64,000 nucleotides of DNA from CAVZQN01 sp963837395 (GCA_963837395.1 CAWINI010000002.1:62001-126000), one strand, 5' to 3'; counted from the first letter of the stretch, positions 16,578-24,050 are shown. The notes: generated from the sequence alone by a model not told the origin. Made by a program: numbers and translations.

Positions 16578-16612
16578 CAAAAGATCAAAACATTTGTTCA
16601 CGATGAAAGTAA

Positions 16613-16629
16613 CAGGCATGCCGATTGCT
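16613..16629 (+). promoter_or_regulatory. Sigma-54 promoter of the acyl-CoA synthetase fusion gene
   Basis: CAGGCATGCCGATTGCT has GG and GC 10 bp apart. It ends 21 bp before the chosen ATG at 16651. Confidence 0.75.
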
Positions 16630-16650
16630 GAATAGTTGATAAGGAAAAAT

Positions 16651-19413
16651 ATGCCAAGAATGAAAATTAAGAAAATTGAGAAAAGCAATTCTATGATCCC
16701 TCTGTATCTTCCACCTGCGTATCAAGATTCAGTTGATTCCGGGAGGATTATCATGAGGGACGGTTCGACTGCAACGCTGCGTTTGTCCCGGCCCGAAGAT
16801 AAAAATGAAATAGTATCCTTTTTTCATCGCATCACACCTGAATCAAGATGGGAACGATTTTTTTCTATAGCAGAACCTGATGAAAAGTTGATTAAATCAC
16901 TTTGCGATTCAAGCAATCCTCATTCGCAATTAACACTTTTGACTACTCGAATTCAATCTGGAAAAGAGCGGATTATCGCGATAGCCACCTATTCAGCAGT
17001 AGACAAAGAAAGAGCGGAAGTCGCTTTTACAGTTGATGATGCATTTCAAGGAAAAGGGTTAGGCACTTTACTATTGGAACGATTAGCGGTGCTTGCCGCA
17101 AACAATGGATTTCAACGCTTTTGGGCAATCACGGATGCACACAACAAAAGAATGATCGAGATATTCCAAAACTCGGGTTTTCAATTAAAACAAAAGTTAG
17201 AAGAAGGAAGTGTGGAGGTTGAATTTTCAGTATTGCCGACAAAAGAAAGTGCAGCCCATTCTGAAATGTTGGATCGGGTATTTACGGCAGCATCAATCAG
17301 GCCTCTCTTTCAGCCAACTTCAGTTGCGGTAATTGGAGCTTCAAGAAATCCAACAAGCATCGGATATCGAATCTTGCATGCTCTGCATGAACGATACAAA
17401 GGAAAACTTTTTGCAATCAATCCGAAAGCATCGGAAATTGATTCGATTCCGTGTTTTGCTTCAGTTAGTGATGTTCAACAAAACATAGAGCTTGCAGTGG
17501 TGTCAGTTCCAAGTGAATTGGTATTGCAGGTTGTTGATGAATGCGCTGAAAAGGGTGTTCGTGCGCTGGTTGTAATTACTGCGGGGTTTGCGGAAATAGG
17601 AAAACAAGGAAAAGAATTGCAAAAAAAATTGTTAGAAAAGGTTCGAGGTTATGGAATGCGGATGGTCGGTTCAAATTGTATGGGATTAATCAACACAGAT
17701 CCTGCCGTCTGTTTGAATGCATCATTTTCTCCGATCTATCCACCAGCAGGACGGATTGCAATGTCATCACAAAGCGGAGCTCTCGGTATTTCAATTCTTT
17801 CGAGCGCAACGCATCGTAATTTGGGTCTTTCTACTTTTGTGAGTGTAGGAAATAAAGCGGACGTTTCAGGAAATGATCTTTTGAATTATTGGGAGCAAGA
17901 TCCTGCGACAGATGTAATTTTGTTGTATCTGGAATCTTTTGGAAATCCGCGTCGTTTTTCGAGAATTGCGCGGCGTGTCAGCAGAACGAAACCGATTGTG
18001 TGTGTGAAAGCCGGCAGAACTCTTGGTGGAAGTCGTGCTGCTGGTTCGCATACAGCAGCGATGGCAAGCAATGAAGTCGCTGTAGAAGCATTATTCCAGC
18101 AAACTGGTGTTATTCGGGCTGAAACATTGGAAGAAATGTTTGATCTTGCGGCAGTTCTTGGGAATCAACCATTGCCACGCGGCGATCGAGTTGGAATTAT
18201 CACTAATGCTGGTGGTCCGGCAATTCTTTGCACGGATGCGTGCGAAGCAGGTGGATTGAAAGTGCCTGAATTTTCTACAAAGCTGAAAAAACAGTTAGCG
18301 AAATTTTTACTGCCGGCGGCAAGTACTGCAAATCCAGTTGATCTTGTTGCCTCGGCTGCACCGGAATCGTTCCATCAATCCATTCAATTGTTACTGCAAT
18401 CAAATGAAATTGATTCACTCATCATTATTTATATTCCGGTTATGAGCTCTGAAACGCAGCAATATATCGAAACGATATCTAGCGCGATCCTTTCATCGCG
18501 CAAAAATCAAACTTCTGCAAAACCAGTGGTTGTTTGCGTTATGTCGGAATCAGGGAGCAACATGCCTTTAGAAATTGGAAATGAAAAAATTCCTACGTTC
18601 ATGTTTCCTGAATCTGGCGCGAGAGTTCTGGCAAAAGTATCAACTTATGCGGAATGGAAAAGAAGACCTCAAGGTTTAATTTCTGACTTTTCTGACACTG
18701 ATCCTTCCGGAGCGCGCGCAGTATGTTTAGAAGCAATCAAAGAACGCGGTGCAGGTTGGCTTACCGCAACAGAAACCAGGAATGTACTGAATGCAATGAA
18801 ATTACCGGTACCGAAAGGTGACGTTGCAATCGACGAACAGCAGGCGGTGGAAATTGCAAAATCGATTGGATATCCGGTTGCAGTCAAACTTGCTTCACAT
18901 ACCATCACGCACAAATCCGAACTTGGCGGAGTTCATTTGAATTTAAAAACCGATGAAGAAGTTAAAACTGCATTTCAAAAAATTCGCAAACAAATTCGCC
19001 GTCATCATAGCGCCTCAGATATGGATGGAGTCTTGATTCAACCGATGCTTTCAACAGGACTGGAAGTAATTGTTGGTGTTACTGACGATCCATTATTTGG
19101 GCCATTGATCGCTTTTGGTTTAGGCGGCGTATTTGTCGAGATTTTGAAAGACATGGTTTTTCGAATTACACCACTGACAAATATGGATGCACAAGAAATG
19201 GTAACCGGAATCAAAGGTTATAAATTGTTGCAAGGTTATAGAGGTCAACCAGCTGCAGACCAAAAAGCAATTCAGGAACTCCTGCTTCGTATTTCAAGAT
19301 TGGTAGAAGAAGTTCCTGAGATTTCTGAACTGGATTTGAATCCGATCTTCGTGATGCCTTCAGGACAAGGCTGTACCATTGCAGACGCTCGAATTCACGC
19401 CCGCTTGCGCTGA
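16651..19413 (+). CDS. GNAT acetyltransferase fused to NDP-forming acyl-CoA synthetase
   Basis: The roughly 920-residue protein has, in order: an N-terminal GNAT domain (about 25-190, acetyl-CoA loop in FQGKGLGTLLLERL), a CoA-binding Rossmann domain (from about 212, VAVIGASRNPTSIGYRIL), a succinyl-CoA-ligase-like flavodoxin domain with the His of GSHTAAMAS, and a C-terminal ATP-grasp domain (VAVKLASHTITHKSELGGV). The order GNAT first is that of the type II Pat-like lysine acetyltransferases. The phospho-relay His, lost in E. coli Pat, appears to be kept here, so acetyl-CoA + ADP to acetate + ATP activity is possible. ATG 16651 is chosen because AAGGA precedes it and because the TTG at 16636 would lie upstream of the predicted transcription start. 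Confidence 0.85.
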   Translation: MPRMKIKKIEKSNSMIPLYLPPAYQDSVDSGRIIMRDGSTATLRLSRPEDKNEIVSFFHRITPESRWERFFSIAEPDEKLIKSLCDSSNPHSQLTLLTTRIQSGKERIIAIATYSAVDKERAEVAFTVDDAFQGKGLGTLLLERLAVLAANNGFQRFWAITDAHNKRMIEIFQNSGFQLKQKLEEGSVEVEFSVLPTKESAAHSEMLDRVFTAASIRPLFQPTSVAVIGASRNPTSIGYRILHALHERYKGKLFAINPKASEIDSIPCFASVSDVQQNIELAVVSVPSELVLQVVDECAEKGVRALVVITAGFAEIGKQGKELQKKLLEKVRGYGMRMVGSNCMGLINTDPAVCLNASFSPIYPPAGRIAMSSQSGALGISILSSATHRNLGLSTFVSVGNKADVSGNDLLNYWEQDPATDVILLYLESFGNPRRFSRIARRVSRTKPIVCVKAGRTLGGSRAAGSHTAAMASNEVAVEALFQQTGVIRAETLEEMFDLAAVLGNQPLPRGDRVGIITNAGGPAILCTDACEAGGLKVPEFSTKLKKQLAKFLLPAASTANPVDLVASAAPESFHQSIQLLLQSNEIDSLIIIYIPVMSSETQQYIETISSAILSSRKNQTSAKPVVVCVMSESGSNMPLEIGNEKIPTFMFPESGARVLAKVSTYAEWKRRPQGLISDFSDTDPSGARAVCLEAIKERGAGWLTATETRNVLNAMKLPVPKGDVAIDEQQAVEIAKSIGYPVAVKLASHTITHKSELGGVHLNLKTDEEVKTAFQKIRKQIRRHHSASDMDGVLIQPMLSTGLEVIVGVTDDPLFGPLIAFGLGGVFVEILKDMVFRITPLTNMDAQEMVTGIKGYKLLQGYRGQPAADQKAIQELLLRISRLVEEVPEISELDLNPIFVMPSGQGCTIADARIHARLR

Positions 19414-19432
19414 CGTTCAGAACTTCGTAATT

Positions 19433-19792
19433 TTATTTCGCTTCCTTTTTTAGTGTGGCCACCCATTCCGAAAGCGTCTTTGTTTCTTCAGGCGTCCCGG
19501 TAAAAGCTGCTGAATGTTTTTTACCATTCAGGTCGACCTCTTTCTTTAACCACTTCGCAATCCATTCTGCGTTCTTTTCAGCACCAACATTTGACAAATC
19601 CGGCGCTTTGGAGCTTGCCATTTTCTTTGTGATCTTCAGTGAATCAATCGAGTGGCAAGTATTGCATTTCTTATCCATGAAGAGTTTCTGTCCAGCAGGC
19701 GTTGCAGTATCAGCCGCAATGCTGAGGGAACCAAACGAAAAAACGAATACAAAAATAATCAGAGTTACACCAAACAAAGGAATTTTCTTCAT
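19433..19792 (-). CDS. Exported class I c-type cytochrome
   Basis: A 119-residue protein with a signal peptide (MKKIPLFGVTLIIFVFVFS, cleavage after SIAA) and one heme motif CNTCH at about residues 43-47. The C-terminal KHSAAFTGTPEETKTLSEWVATL resembles the last helix of small monoheme cytochromes c. The Met ligand is not obvious in the usual place. It would carry electrons in the periplasm. The start has CACGGAGGC upstream. No sigma-54 promoter is visible on this strand although the activator sites of the divergent alcohol dehydrogenase gene lie 72-105 bp away. Confidence 0.82.
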   Translation of the reverse strand: MKKIPLFGVTLIIFVFVFSFGSLSIAADTATPAGQKLFMDKKCNTCHSIDSLKITKKMASSKAPDLSNVGAEKNAEWIAKWLKKEVDLNGKKHSAAFTGTPEETKTLSEWVATLKKEAK

Positions 19793-19863
19793 TATGCCTC
19801 CGTGTTCTCACAGTTTAACACTATTGTTCTAAATGGATAGAGCTTTTTGATCGTTATTTCAAC

Positions 19864-19897
19864 CTGAAAAAATGTCCAAACACTGACAAAATTTCAG
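19864..19897. promoter_or_regulatory. Tandem activator sites upstream of the alcohol dehydrogenase gene
   Basis: CTGAAAAAATGTCCA (19864-19878) and CTGACAAAATTTCAG (19883-19897) are two copies of the palindrome, centres 19 bp apart, about 40 bp upstream of the -24 box. Confidence 0.6.
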
Positions 19898-19927
19898 AAG
19901 TTTCCGGAACTCGCTCCTCGAAAATTA

Positions 19928-19944
19928 TTGGTATTAATGTTGCT
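19928..19944 (+). promoter_or_regulatory. Sigma-54 promoter of the alcohol dehydrogenase gene
   Basis: TTGGTATTAATGTTGCT has GG and GC 10 bp apart. The same variant -24 box (TTGGTAT) occurs at 23968-23984. It places the transcription start near 19954, which supports the ATG at 19975. Confidence 0.72.
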
Positions 19945-19974
19945 TCTTTAACTATGAGTTCAAGGAGTCATTTT

Positions 19975-21039
19975 ATGAGTCAGATGATGAAAGCATTCGT
20001 AATGAAAGGAATCGGCAAAGTAGGGATCATGGAAAAACCTATTCCTGAACCCGGAGCAAACGATGCAATCGTACGGACAACCGCAGCATTGATCTGCACG
20101 TCCGACACTCACACCGTGAAAGGTGCCATCGGAGACCGGAAGGATCTGACATTAGGACATGAATCAGTTGGCGTGATTTACAAACTTGGAAAGGAGGTGA
20201 AGGGTTTCAAAGAGGGAGATAGAGTGGCAGTAAGTGCAATCACGCCGTGTTATCAATGCGAAAATTGTTTGCGCGGATATACATCCCAGTGCACTCAGAT
20301 GTTGGGAGGATGGAAATTTGCAAACATCAAAGATGGTGCAATGGCAGAATATTTTCATGTCAATAATGCGCAGGCCAACCTCGCTCCAATTCCGGAAAGG
20401 CTTTCCAATGAAAAGGCGGTTTACTGCTGTGACATGCTTTCTACAGGTTTCATGGGTGCGGAATATGCAAATATTCCAATCGGCGGAAGTGTAGCTGTAT
20501 TCGCTCAGGGGCCAGTAGGACTCATGGCAACAGTCGGAGCAAGGCTCAAAGGCGCAGGATTGGTAATTGCAGTTGATAACATTCCAAAACGTATGGAACT
20601 GTCAAAGCATTTTGGAGCAGATGTTGTAATCGACTTTTCTAAAGATGATCCTGTAGATGCGATTCTTAAAATAACGGAAGGCCAGGGAGTAGATTCTGCT
20701 ATTGAAGCACTTGGTGCTCAAGAAACACTAACGGCTTGCGTTCGTTCGACTCGTCCCGGAGGAACGATTTCGAATATCGGTTATCACGGACATGGCGAGT
20801 TTGTCCAGATACCGCGAACGGAGTGGGGAGTAGGAATGAGCGATAAAGTGATTCGCACAGGCCTGTGTCCTGGCGGAGCAGAGAGAATGAAACGATTAAT
20901 GCGACTCATTCTCAATGGTCGCGTTGATCCAACTCCAATGACCACACACCGGTTCCTGTTCAATGAGATCGAAAAGGCATTTCAGATGATGGAAACAAAA
21001 GCGGATGGAATTCTGAAACCTTTGATTCTCTTCGAATAG
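19975..21039 (+). CDS. Zinc-dependent secondary alcohol dehydrogenase
   Basis: A 354-residue medium-chain dehydrogenase. It closely follows the Thermoanaerobacter/Clostridium secondary alcohol dehydrogenase pattern: MKAFVMKGIGKVG opening, catalytic zinc ligands in ICTSD, GHES and CCDMLSTGF, and a Rossmann fold with VFAQGPVGLMA. Unlike those enzymes it has the structural zinc set (CYQCENCLRGYTSQC). The Asp at the end of the second Rossmann strand (VDNIPKRMEL) suggests NAD(H) preference. It would reduce acetaldehyde or ketones during fermentation, or run in reverse. ATG 19975 has AAGGAG upstream; the longer start at 19954 coincides with the predicted transcription start and is rejected. Confidence 0.87.
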   Translation: MSQMMKAFVMKGIGKVGIMEKPIPEPGANDAIVRTTAALICTSDTHTVKGAIGDRKDLTLGHESVGVIYKLGKEVKGFKEGDRVAVSAITPCYQCENCLRGYTSQCTQMLGGWKFANIKDGAMAEYFHVNNAQANLAPIPERLSNEKAVYCCDMLSTGFMGAEYANIPIGGSVAVFAQGPVGLMATVGARLKGAGLVIAVDNIPKRMELSKHFGADVVIDFSKDDPVDAILKITEGQGVDSAIEALGAQETLTACVRSTRPGGTISNIGYHGHGEFVQIPRTEWGVGMSDKVIRTGLCPGGAERMKRLMRLILNGRVDPTPMTTHRFLFNEIEKAFQMMETKADGILKPLILFE

Positions 21040-21063
21040 TGATCGGTACCGTTCCTTCCATTA

Positions 21064-21098
21064 GGTGGGTTGCCTTATGCAGCCCACCCATTTTTTTT
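21064..21098 (+). terminator. Rho-independent terminator after the alcohol dehydrogenase gene
   Basis: A 10-bp stem (GGTGGGTTGC / GCAGCCCACC, one G-T pair) with a 5-nt loop is followed by eight Ts. Confidence 0.88.
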
Positions 21099-21156
21099 CG
21101 TGAATAACACCAGGAGGACGAGCGTCCCTTCCCGCCAAGTGTTCATGATAATAATC

Positions 21157-21178
21157 GCGGGCACGTAGGCCCGCGATC
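21157..21178 (-). terminator. Stem-loop after the hemerythrin gene
   Basis: TCGCGGGC and GCCCGCGA form an 8-bp perfect stem with a 6-nt loop, followed on the minus strand by ATTATTATC. It probably ends the hemerythrin transcript. Confidence 0.55.
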
Positions 21179-21195
21179 CGGAACTATTTTCTATT

Positions 21196-21681
21196 TCAGT
21201 GACTGCAACACTTTTGATAACGTTCTTCCGGCAGATCTTGCATGCGCTTGAAGACTTCGTTGGTCATTTCTAATCGTTCAACTAATTGATCGATTGCAGG
21301 ATACAGAACATTTTCTTCTTTATCATTGTGCGCTGACAGGATCGCCAGAAGCTCATTCTCTTCCTTGTCACTATTTGGATCTGCAAGTTGAACTTTTTTG
21401 TGGATGGCTTCCAGCTTTTCTCCAATCATCCTGTGTTCGTACCTCATAACAAATGTTGGACCTTGATTCACCAGGCCAATCTCTTTTTCAAACAATGGAA
21501 ATAAAATTTCTTCCTCCCAAATAATGTGGCGCTGTAATCCAAATTTGAAAGCTACAAAATATTCTTTTGCTTTTGTAAAATCCTGACGTTTTGATTTCTG
21601 AAAATTCACAAACAGATTATCCAGTCTGTCATGATCTTTTTCGTAATATTCAGTGACTGATTTCGCCTCTACTTGTTCCAT
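21196..21681 (-). CDS. Hemerythrin domain protein
   Basis: A 161-residue four-helix-bundle protein with the hemerythrin His/carboxylate pattern: EKDHDRLDNLF, LQRHIIWEEEILFP, YEHRMIGEKL and HNDKEENVLYPAID. These are the ligands of an oxygen-binding di-iron centre. The end carries a CCSH tail. Similar cytoplasmic proteins bind or sense O2 or protect from nitrosative stress. The start has GAGGAGG upstream. A perfect sigma-54 promoter (21726-21742) and tandem activator sites (21794-21827) precede it. The DUF2249 protein at 213, a frequent genomic partner of hemerythrins, has the same control elements. Confidence 0.88.
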   Translation of the reverse strand: MEQVEAKSVTEYYEKDHDRLDNLFVNFQKSKRQDFTKAKEYFVAFKFGLQRHIIWEEEILFPLFEKEIGLVNQGPTFVMRYEHRMIGEKLEAIHKKVQLADPNSDKEENELLAILSAHNDKEENVLYPAIDQLVERLEMTNEVFKRMQDLPEERYQKCCSH

Positions 21682-21725
21682 TCCAACCTCCTCGTTGATA
21701 GTTTCATTAAGTAAGGCGTTAAAAG

Positions 21726-21742
21726 AGCAAGGGTCATGCCAT
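21726..21742 (-). promoter_or_regulatory. Sigma-54 promoter of the hemerythrin gene
   Basis: The minus strand reads ATGGCATGACCCTTGCT, with GG and GC 10 bp apart. Confidence 0.85.
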
Positions 21743-21793
21743 AGACTGATTGGTAATGTTTAGTCGACATCTGCGCGAGTTTTTCTAAGTCTA

Positions 21794-21827
21794 CTGTCAA
21801 TTTGGCAAGCCTCAGACAATCTGGCGC
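21794..21827. promoter_or_regulatory. Tandem activator sites upstream of the hemerythrin gene
   Basis: CTGTCAATTTGGCAA (21794-21808) and CAGACAATCTGGCGC (21813-21827) are degenerate copies of the palindrome, centres 19 bp apart. The spacing supports them more than the sequence alone. Confidence 0.5.
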
Positions 21828-21841
21828 TTGGTGCAGTATTT

Positions 21842-22510
21842 TCAAAACGAAGGTAGGAGTTTGATCCGCTTCATCACGGTAGCTACAATGCGGTTACAAC
21901 GTTTCCCAGCAAATGGATACAGATCTTTCACTGTCACGCCGGCACCTGAACTGAGTTCTTTGCGAAGAATGGATCGGGCTCGATGAAGCTGAGTCTTAAC
22001 CGCCTCTTCACTGATTCCAAGACACTCTGCAGTTTCTTCCGTACTTAATCCTTCTACGTCTCTTAGCATGAACGCCACGCTATACTTCGCAGGTAAACTG
22101 CTGATCGCAGCTTCCAATAATTCAACTATCCGGCGACGGATAAAATCTTTCTCCGGATTATCGCTTTCACCCTTCAAAATATTCATAATCTTCTCCGCTT
22201 TTGTGAAATTCTCCATCGAAGTGAGACGTTTGCTGCGTTTTGAGCGCCTGAATGCTTCGTATATCACAATTTTGGTAAGCCATGTTGAAAACTTTGCTTC
22301 TCCCGCAAATTGCTTCAGGTGCTCGTACGCTCTTACATATGCGTCTTGAATCACATCTTCTGCTTCAGTTGCATTCTTCAAAATTCCATTCGCAATTCTA
22401 AAAAGTCGTTGATTGTACCGTCGCATTATGATCTCAAATAAAAAAGTCTCGCCTTTGAGAATTCGATGAACTACTTCTTCATCCGTTAGTTCTTCTTGAA
22501 GGATTTTCAT
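21842..22510 (-). CDS. ECF-type RNA polymerase sigma factor
   Basis: A protein of about 222 residues with sigma region 2 (IMRRYNQRLFRIANGILKNA, then DVIQDAYVRAYEHL) and region 4 (LPAKYSVAFMLRDVEGLSTE, then CLGISEEAVKTQLHRARSIL). ATG 22510 is chosen over 22534 because a CCGGAGAAAG site precedes it and because the -10 element of its own ECF promoter (22538-22544) would put the transcription start within the longer version. No anti-sigma gene is adjacent. It faces a divergent DoxX operon with a mirror-image promoter, so it probably drives both itself and that operon. Confidence 0.88.
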   Translation of the reverse strand: MKILQEELTDEEVVHRILKGETFLFEIIMRRYNQRLFRIANGILKNATEAEDVIQDAYVRAYEHLKQFAGEAKFSTWLTKIVIYEAFRRSKRSKRLTSMENFTKAEKIMNILKGESDNPEKDFIRRRIVELLEAAISSLPAKYSVAFMLRDVEGLSTEETAECLGISEEAVKTQLHRARSILRKELSSGAGVTVKDLYPFAGKRCNRIVATVMKRIKLLPSF

Positions 22511-22537
22511 ATCTTTCTCCGGATCTTCGTTCATCTA

Positions 22538-22597
22538 AATAGAGTGTCTGGCAAGAAAAAGGTTACATGTAACCGATCGATTGTTTGCGACTCTATT
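22538..22597. promoter_or_regulatory. Divergent ECF promoters sharing a palindromic -35
   Basis: GGTTACATGTAACC (22561-22574) supplies a TGTAACC -35 box to each strand. On the plus strand CTCTATT follows after exactly 16 bp (22591-22597). On the minus strand CTCTATT also follows after exactly 16 bp (forward 22538-22544). The symmetry fits one sigma factor recognising both promoters. Confidence 0.82.
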
Positions 22598-22617
22598 AAG
22601 AGTAAGGAGAAAAAATT

Positions 22618-23058
22618 ATGAATACTACGAATAAACACCTCGACTCGGCCTGGTGGGCACTCAGAATTGGTCTTGGAGCAGGACCATTTTTGGCGGGCCT
22701 CGATAAGTTCTTCAATTTATTGACGAACTGGGAAATGTATCTCAGCCCGCTGGCTCAGAAATTCTTGCCTTTCAGCGCGACTTCCTTTATGCATATTGTA
22801 GGGGTCATTGAGATGATAGTTGGTTTGGCCATCCTGACTCGCTGGACTCGCCTCGGAAGTTATGTGGCTATGATGTGGCTTGTGGCAATCGCTATTAATT
22901 TGGTCACAACCGGAATGTTTTTTGATCTGGCTGTGCGGGATTTAGAAATTGCTATTGGTGCATTCACACTCGCACGTCTGACCGAAGCCCGTTTTGCAGA
23001 ACGGCAATCTGAAAAATTTGAATCCGACCAAAACCTTCAGTTCAAACGCGTAGGATAG
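22618..23058 (+). CDS. DoxX-family membrane protein
   Basis: A 146-residue protein with four hydrophobic segments (WWALRIGLGAGPFLAGLDKF, ATSFMHIVGVIEMIVGLAIL, YVAMMWLVAIAINLVTTGMF, and LEIAIGAFTLARL), as in the DoxX/DoxD quinol-interacting family. The short polar tail is cytoplasmic. DoxX proteins are often controlled by ECF sigma factors, and here the gene is divergent from one and uses a matching ECF promoter. AAGGAG precedes the start. The small exported protein gene follows after 8 bp. Confidence 0.82.
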   Translation: MNTTNKHLDSAWWALRIGLGAGPFLAGLDKFFNLLTNWEMYLSPLAQKFLPFSATSFMHIVGVIEMIVGLAILTRWTRLGSYVAMMWLVAIAINLVTTGMFFDLAVRDLEIAIGAFTLARLTEARFAERQSEKFESDQNLQFKRVG

Positions 23059-23066
23059 GAGAAAAA

Positions 23067-23414
23067 ATGAAAAGACTTACCTTGCTGAGTGCGCTATTGT
23101 TCGTGTTATCTACTCTTCCATTGTTTGCTGACCAGCAGACATGGAAAGATGTTTCAGTTGTTGACACCATGTGCCTTTCAAAAGTGAAAGCAGATCCTGA
23201 TAAGCATGAGCGCAAGTGCTTGCTGCAATGTGGTGAAATGGGCGGTTATGGAATTTTGGATTCAGATGGGAATTATTTGAAATTGGATGATGCCGGAAAT
23301 GAAAAACTTCTGGCTCTGCTCAAAGCTTCTGATAAAAAAGATCATATCCGTGTAACTGTTGAAGGAGAAAAATCCGGCGACACTATTAAAGTCAGCTCAG
23401 TGTCATTGAATTAA
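23067..23414 (+). CDS. Small exported Cys-containing protein
   Basis: A 115-residue protein with a signal peptide (MKRLTLLSALLFVLSTLPLFA) and a mature domain with three Cys residues (DTMCLSKV, ERKCLLQCGEMGGY). The middle KVKADPDKHERKCLLQC with a His and two nearby Cys recalls small periplasmic metal- or redox-binding proteins found in Acidobacteria, but no named family is certain. It is in the ECF-controlled operon with DoxX, which suggests a role in envelope redox or oxidative stress. Confidence 0.65.
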   Translation: MKRLTLLSALLFVLSTLPLFADQQTWKDVSVVDTMCLSKVKADPDKHERKCLLQCGEMGGYGILDSDGNYLKLDDAGNEKLLALLKASDKKDHIRVTVEGEKSGDTIKVSSVSLN

Positions 23415-23425
23415 CGATTTTCACA

Positions 23426-23455
23426 GGAGGGTGGATTGTAAAAAATCCACCCTCC
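23426..23455. terminator. Stem-loop between convergent genes
   Basis: GGAGGGTGGATT and AATCCACCCTCC form a 12-bp perfect stem with a 6-nt loop. It lies between the convergent 23067 and 23471 genes and has no long T tract, so it could stop transcripts from both sides. Confidence 0.6.
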
Positions 23456-23470
23456 CACTGTGGATAAGAA

Positions 23471-23947
23471 TTAAAATACGATTTCAGTGTCCTTCATTCC
23501 GCCACATCCATCTTCTGCGAACGAAGAACCGCATCGTCCTTTTGAACAACTATCTCCAGCGAATCCATTTTTGTGAGTAAACTTGATCCACTCAAGTACG
23601 GCATCATTCAGCTTCTTCGCATCGTAGTTCAGATTCGCAATAGCATGGTTCGAAAGTCCCCAGACGCTCTTAGCAAGATTGCATGGACAGCAACATGTAG
23701 CAATTGAGTATTCGGAACAGCACGGTGCAGGAATCTTGGATAGAACTTCGGTTTTCAGTTTCTCTTGCTCCGGAGTCAGCTTGATTGAATTGTAATAACC
23801 AATGAACTCAGATGTCTGGATCTTAACATCATAAAACTTCAACTCTTTTTCTGAATCTTTTGTTTCGGTTCCGGATCGGGCTCCAATTGTAAATAAAAGT
23901 GTTATTGCGCAAAGCGCAACGATTACATATCGATTTGTTCTATTCAT
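23471..23947 (-). CDS. Exported PCYCGC-type Cys-rich protein
   Basis: A 158-residue protein with an N-terminal hydrophobic segment (YVIVALCAITLLFTIGA) and a Cys cluster: PCCSEYSIATCCCPCNLA, then a C-terminal GDSCSKGRCGSSFAEDGC. This agrees with proteins carrying the PCYCGC motif (PF13798-like), whose function is unknown. The many Cys residues suggest metal binding. ATG 23947 follows AGGAGG directly and is preferred to the longer frame at 23968, which overlaps the sigma-54 -12 box. Promoter at 23968-23984 and activator sites at 24015-24049 place it in the sigma-54 regulon. Confidence 0.72.
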   Translation of the reverse strand: MNRTNRYVIVALCAITLLFTIGARSGTETKDSEKELKFYDVKIQTSEFIGYYNSIKLTPEQEKLKTEVLSKIPAPCCSEYSIATCCCPCNLAKSVWGLSNHAIANLNYDAKKLNDAVLEWIKFTHKNGFAGDSCSKGRCGSSFAEDGCGGMKDTEIVF

Positions 23948-23967
23948 AATTCCTCCTGCTGTTAACA

Positions 23968-23984
23968 AGCAATCCCAATACCAA
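23968..23984 (-). promoter_or_regulatory. Sigma-54 promoter of the PCYCGC gene
   Basis: The minus strand reads TTGGTATTGGGATTGCT, with GG and GC 10 bp apart, 20 bp before the start codon. Confidence 0.75.
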
Positions 23985-24014
23985 TTCGTTTTGAGGATAA
24001 CATTAGATCGCTTT

Positions 24015-24049
24015 CTGACATTCCGTCAGTTCAATTCACTTTTTGTCCG
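24015..24049. promoter_or_regulatory. Tandem activator sites upstream of the PCYCGC gene
   Basis: CTGACATTCCGTCAG (24015-24029) is close to a perfect palindrome of the window's type. TTCACTTTTTGTCCG (24035-24049) is a degenerate copy 20 bp further. Both overlap the left 31-bp direct repeat of the AbiE cassette. Confidence 0.62.
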
Positions 24050-24050
24050 A
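24020..24050. repeat. Left 31-bp direct repeat flanking the AbiE cassette
   Basis: This segment matches 25856-25886 at 30 of 31 positions (A/G difference at position 19). Read on the minus strand it encodes VGQKVN-stop, a copy of the C-terminus FGQKAN-stop of the transporter gene at the right repeat. Confidence 0.8.

Noticed and set aside
19433..19792. Cytochrome c gene as member of the sigma-54 regulon
   Set aside because: Activator sites are nearby but no GG-N10-GC element is present on its strand.
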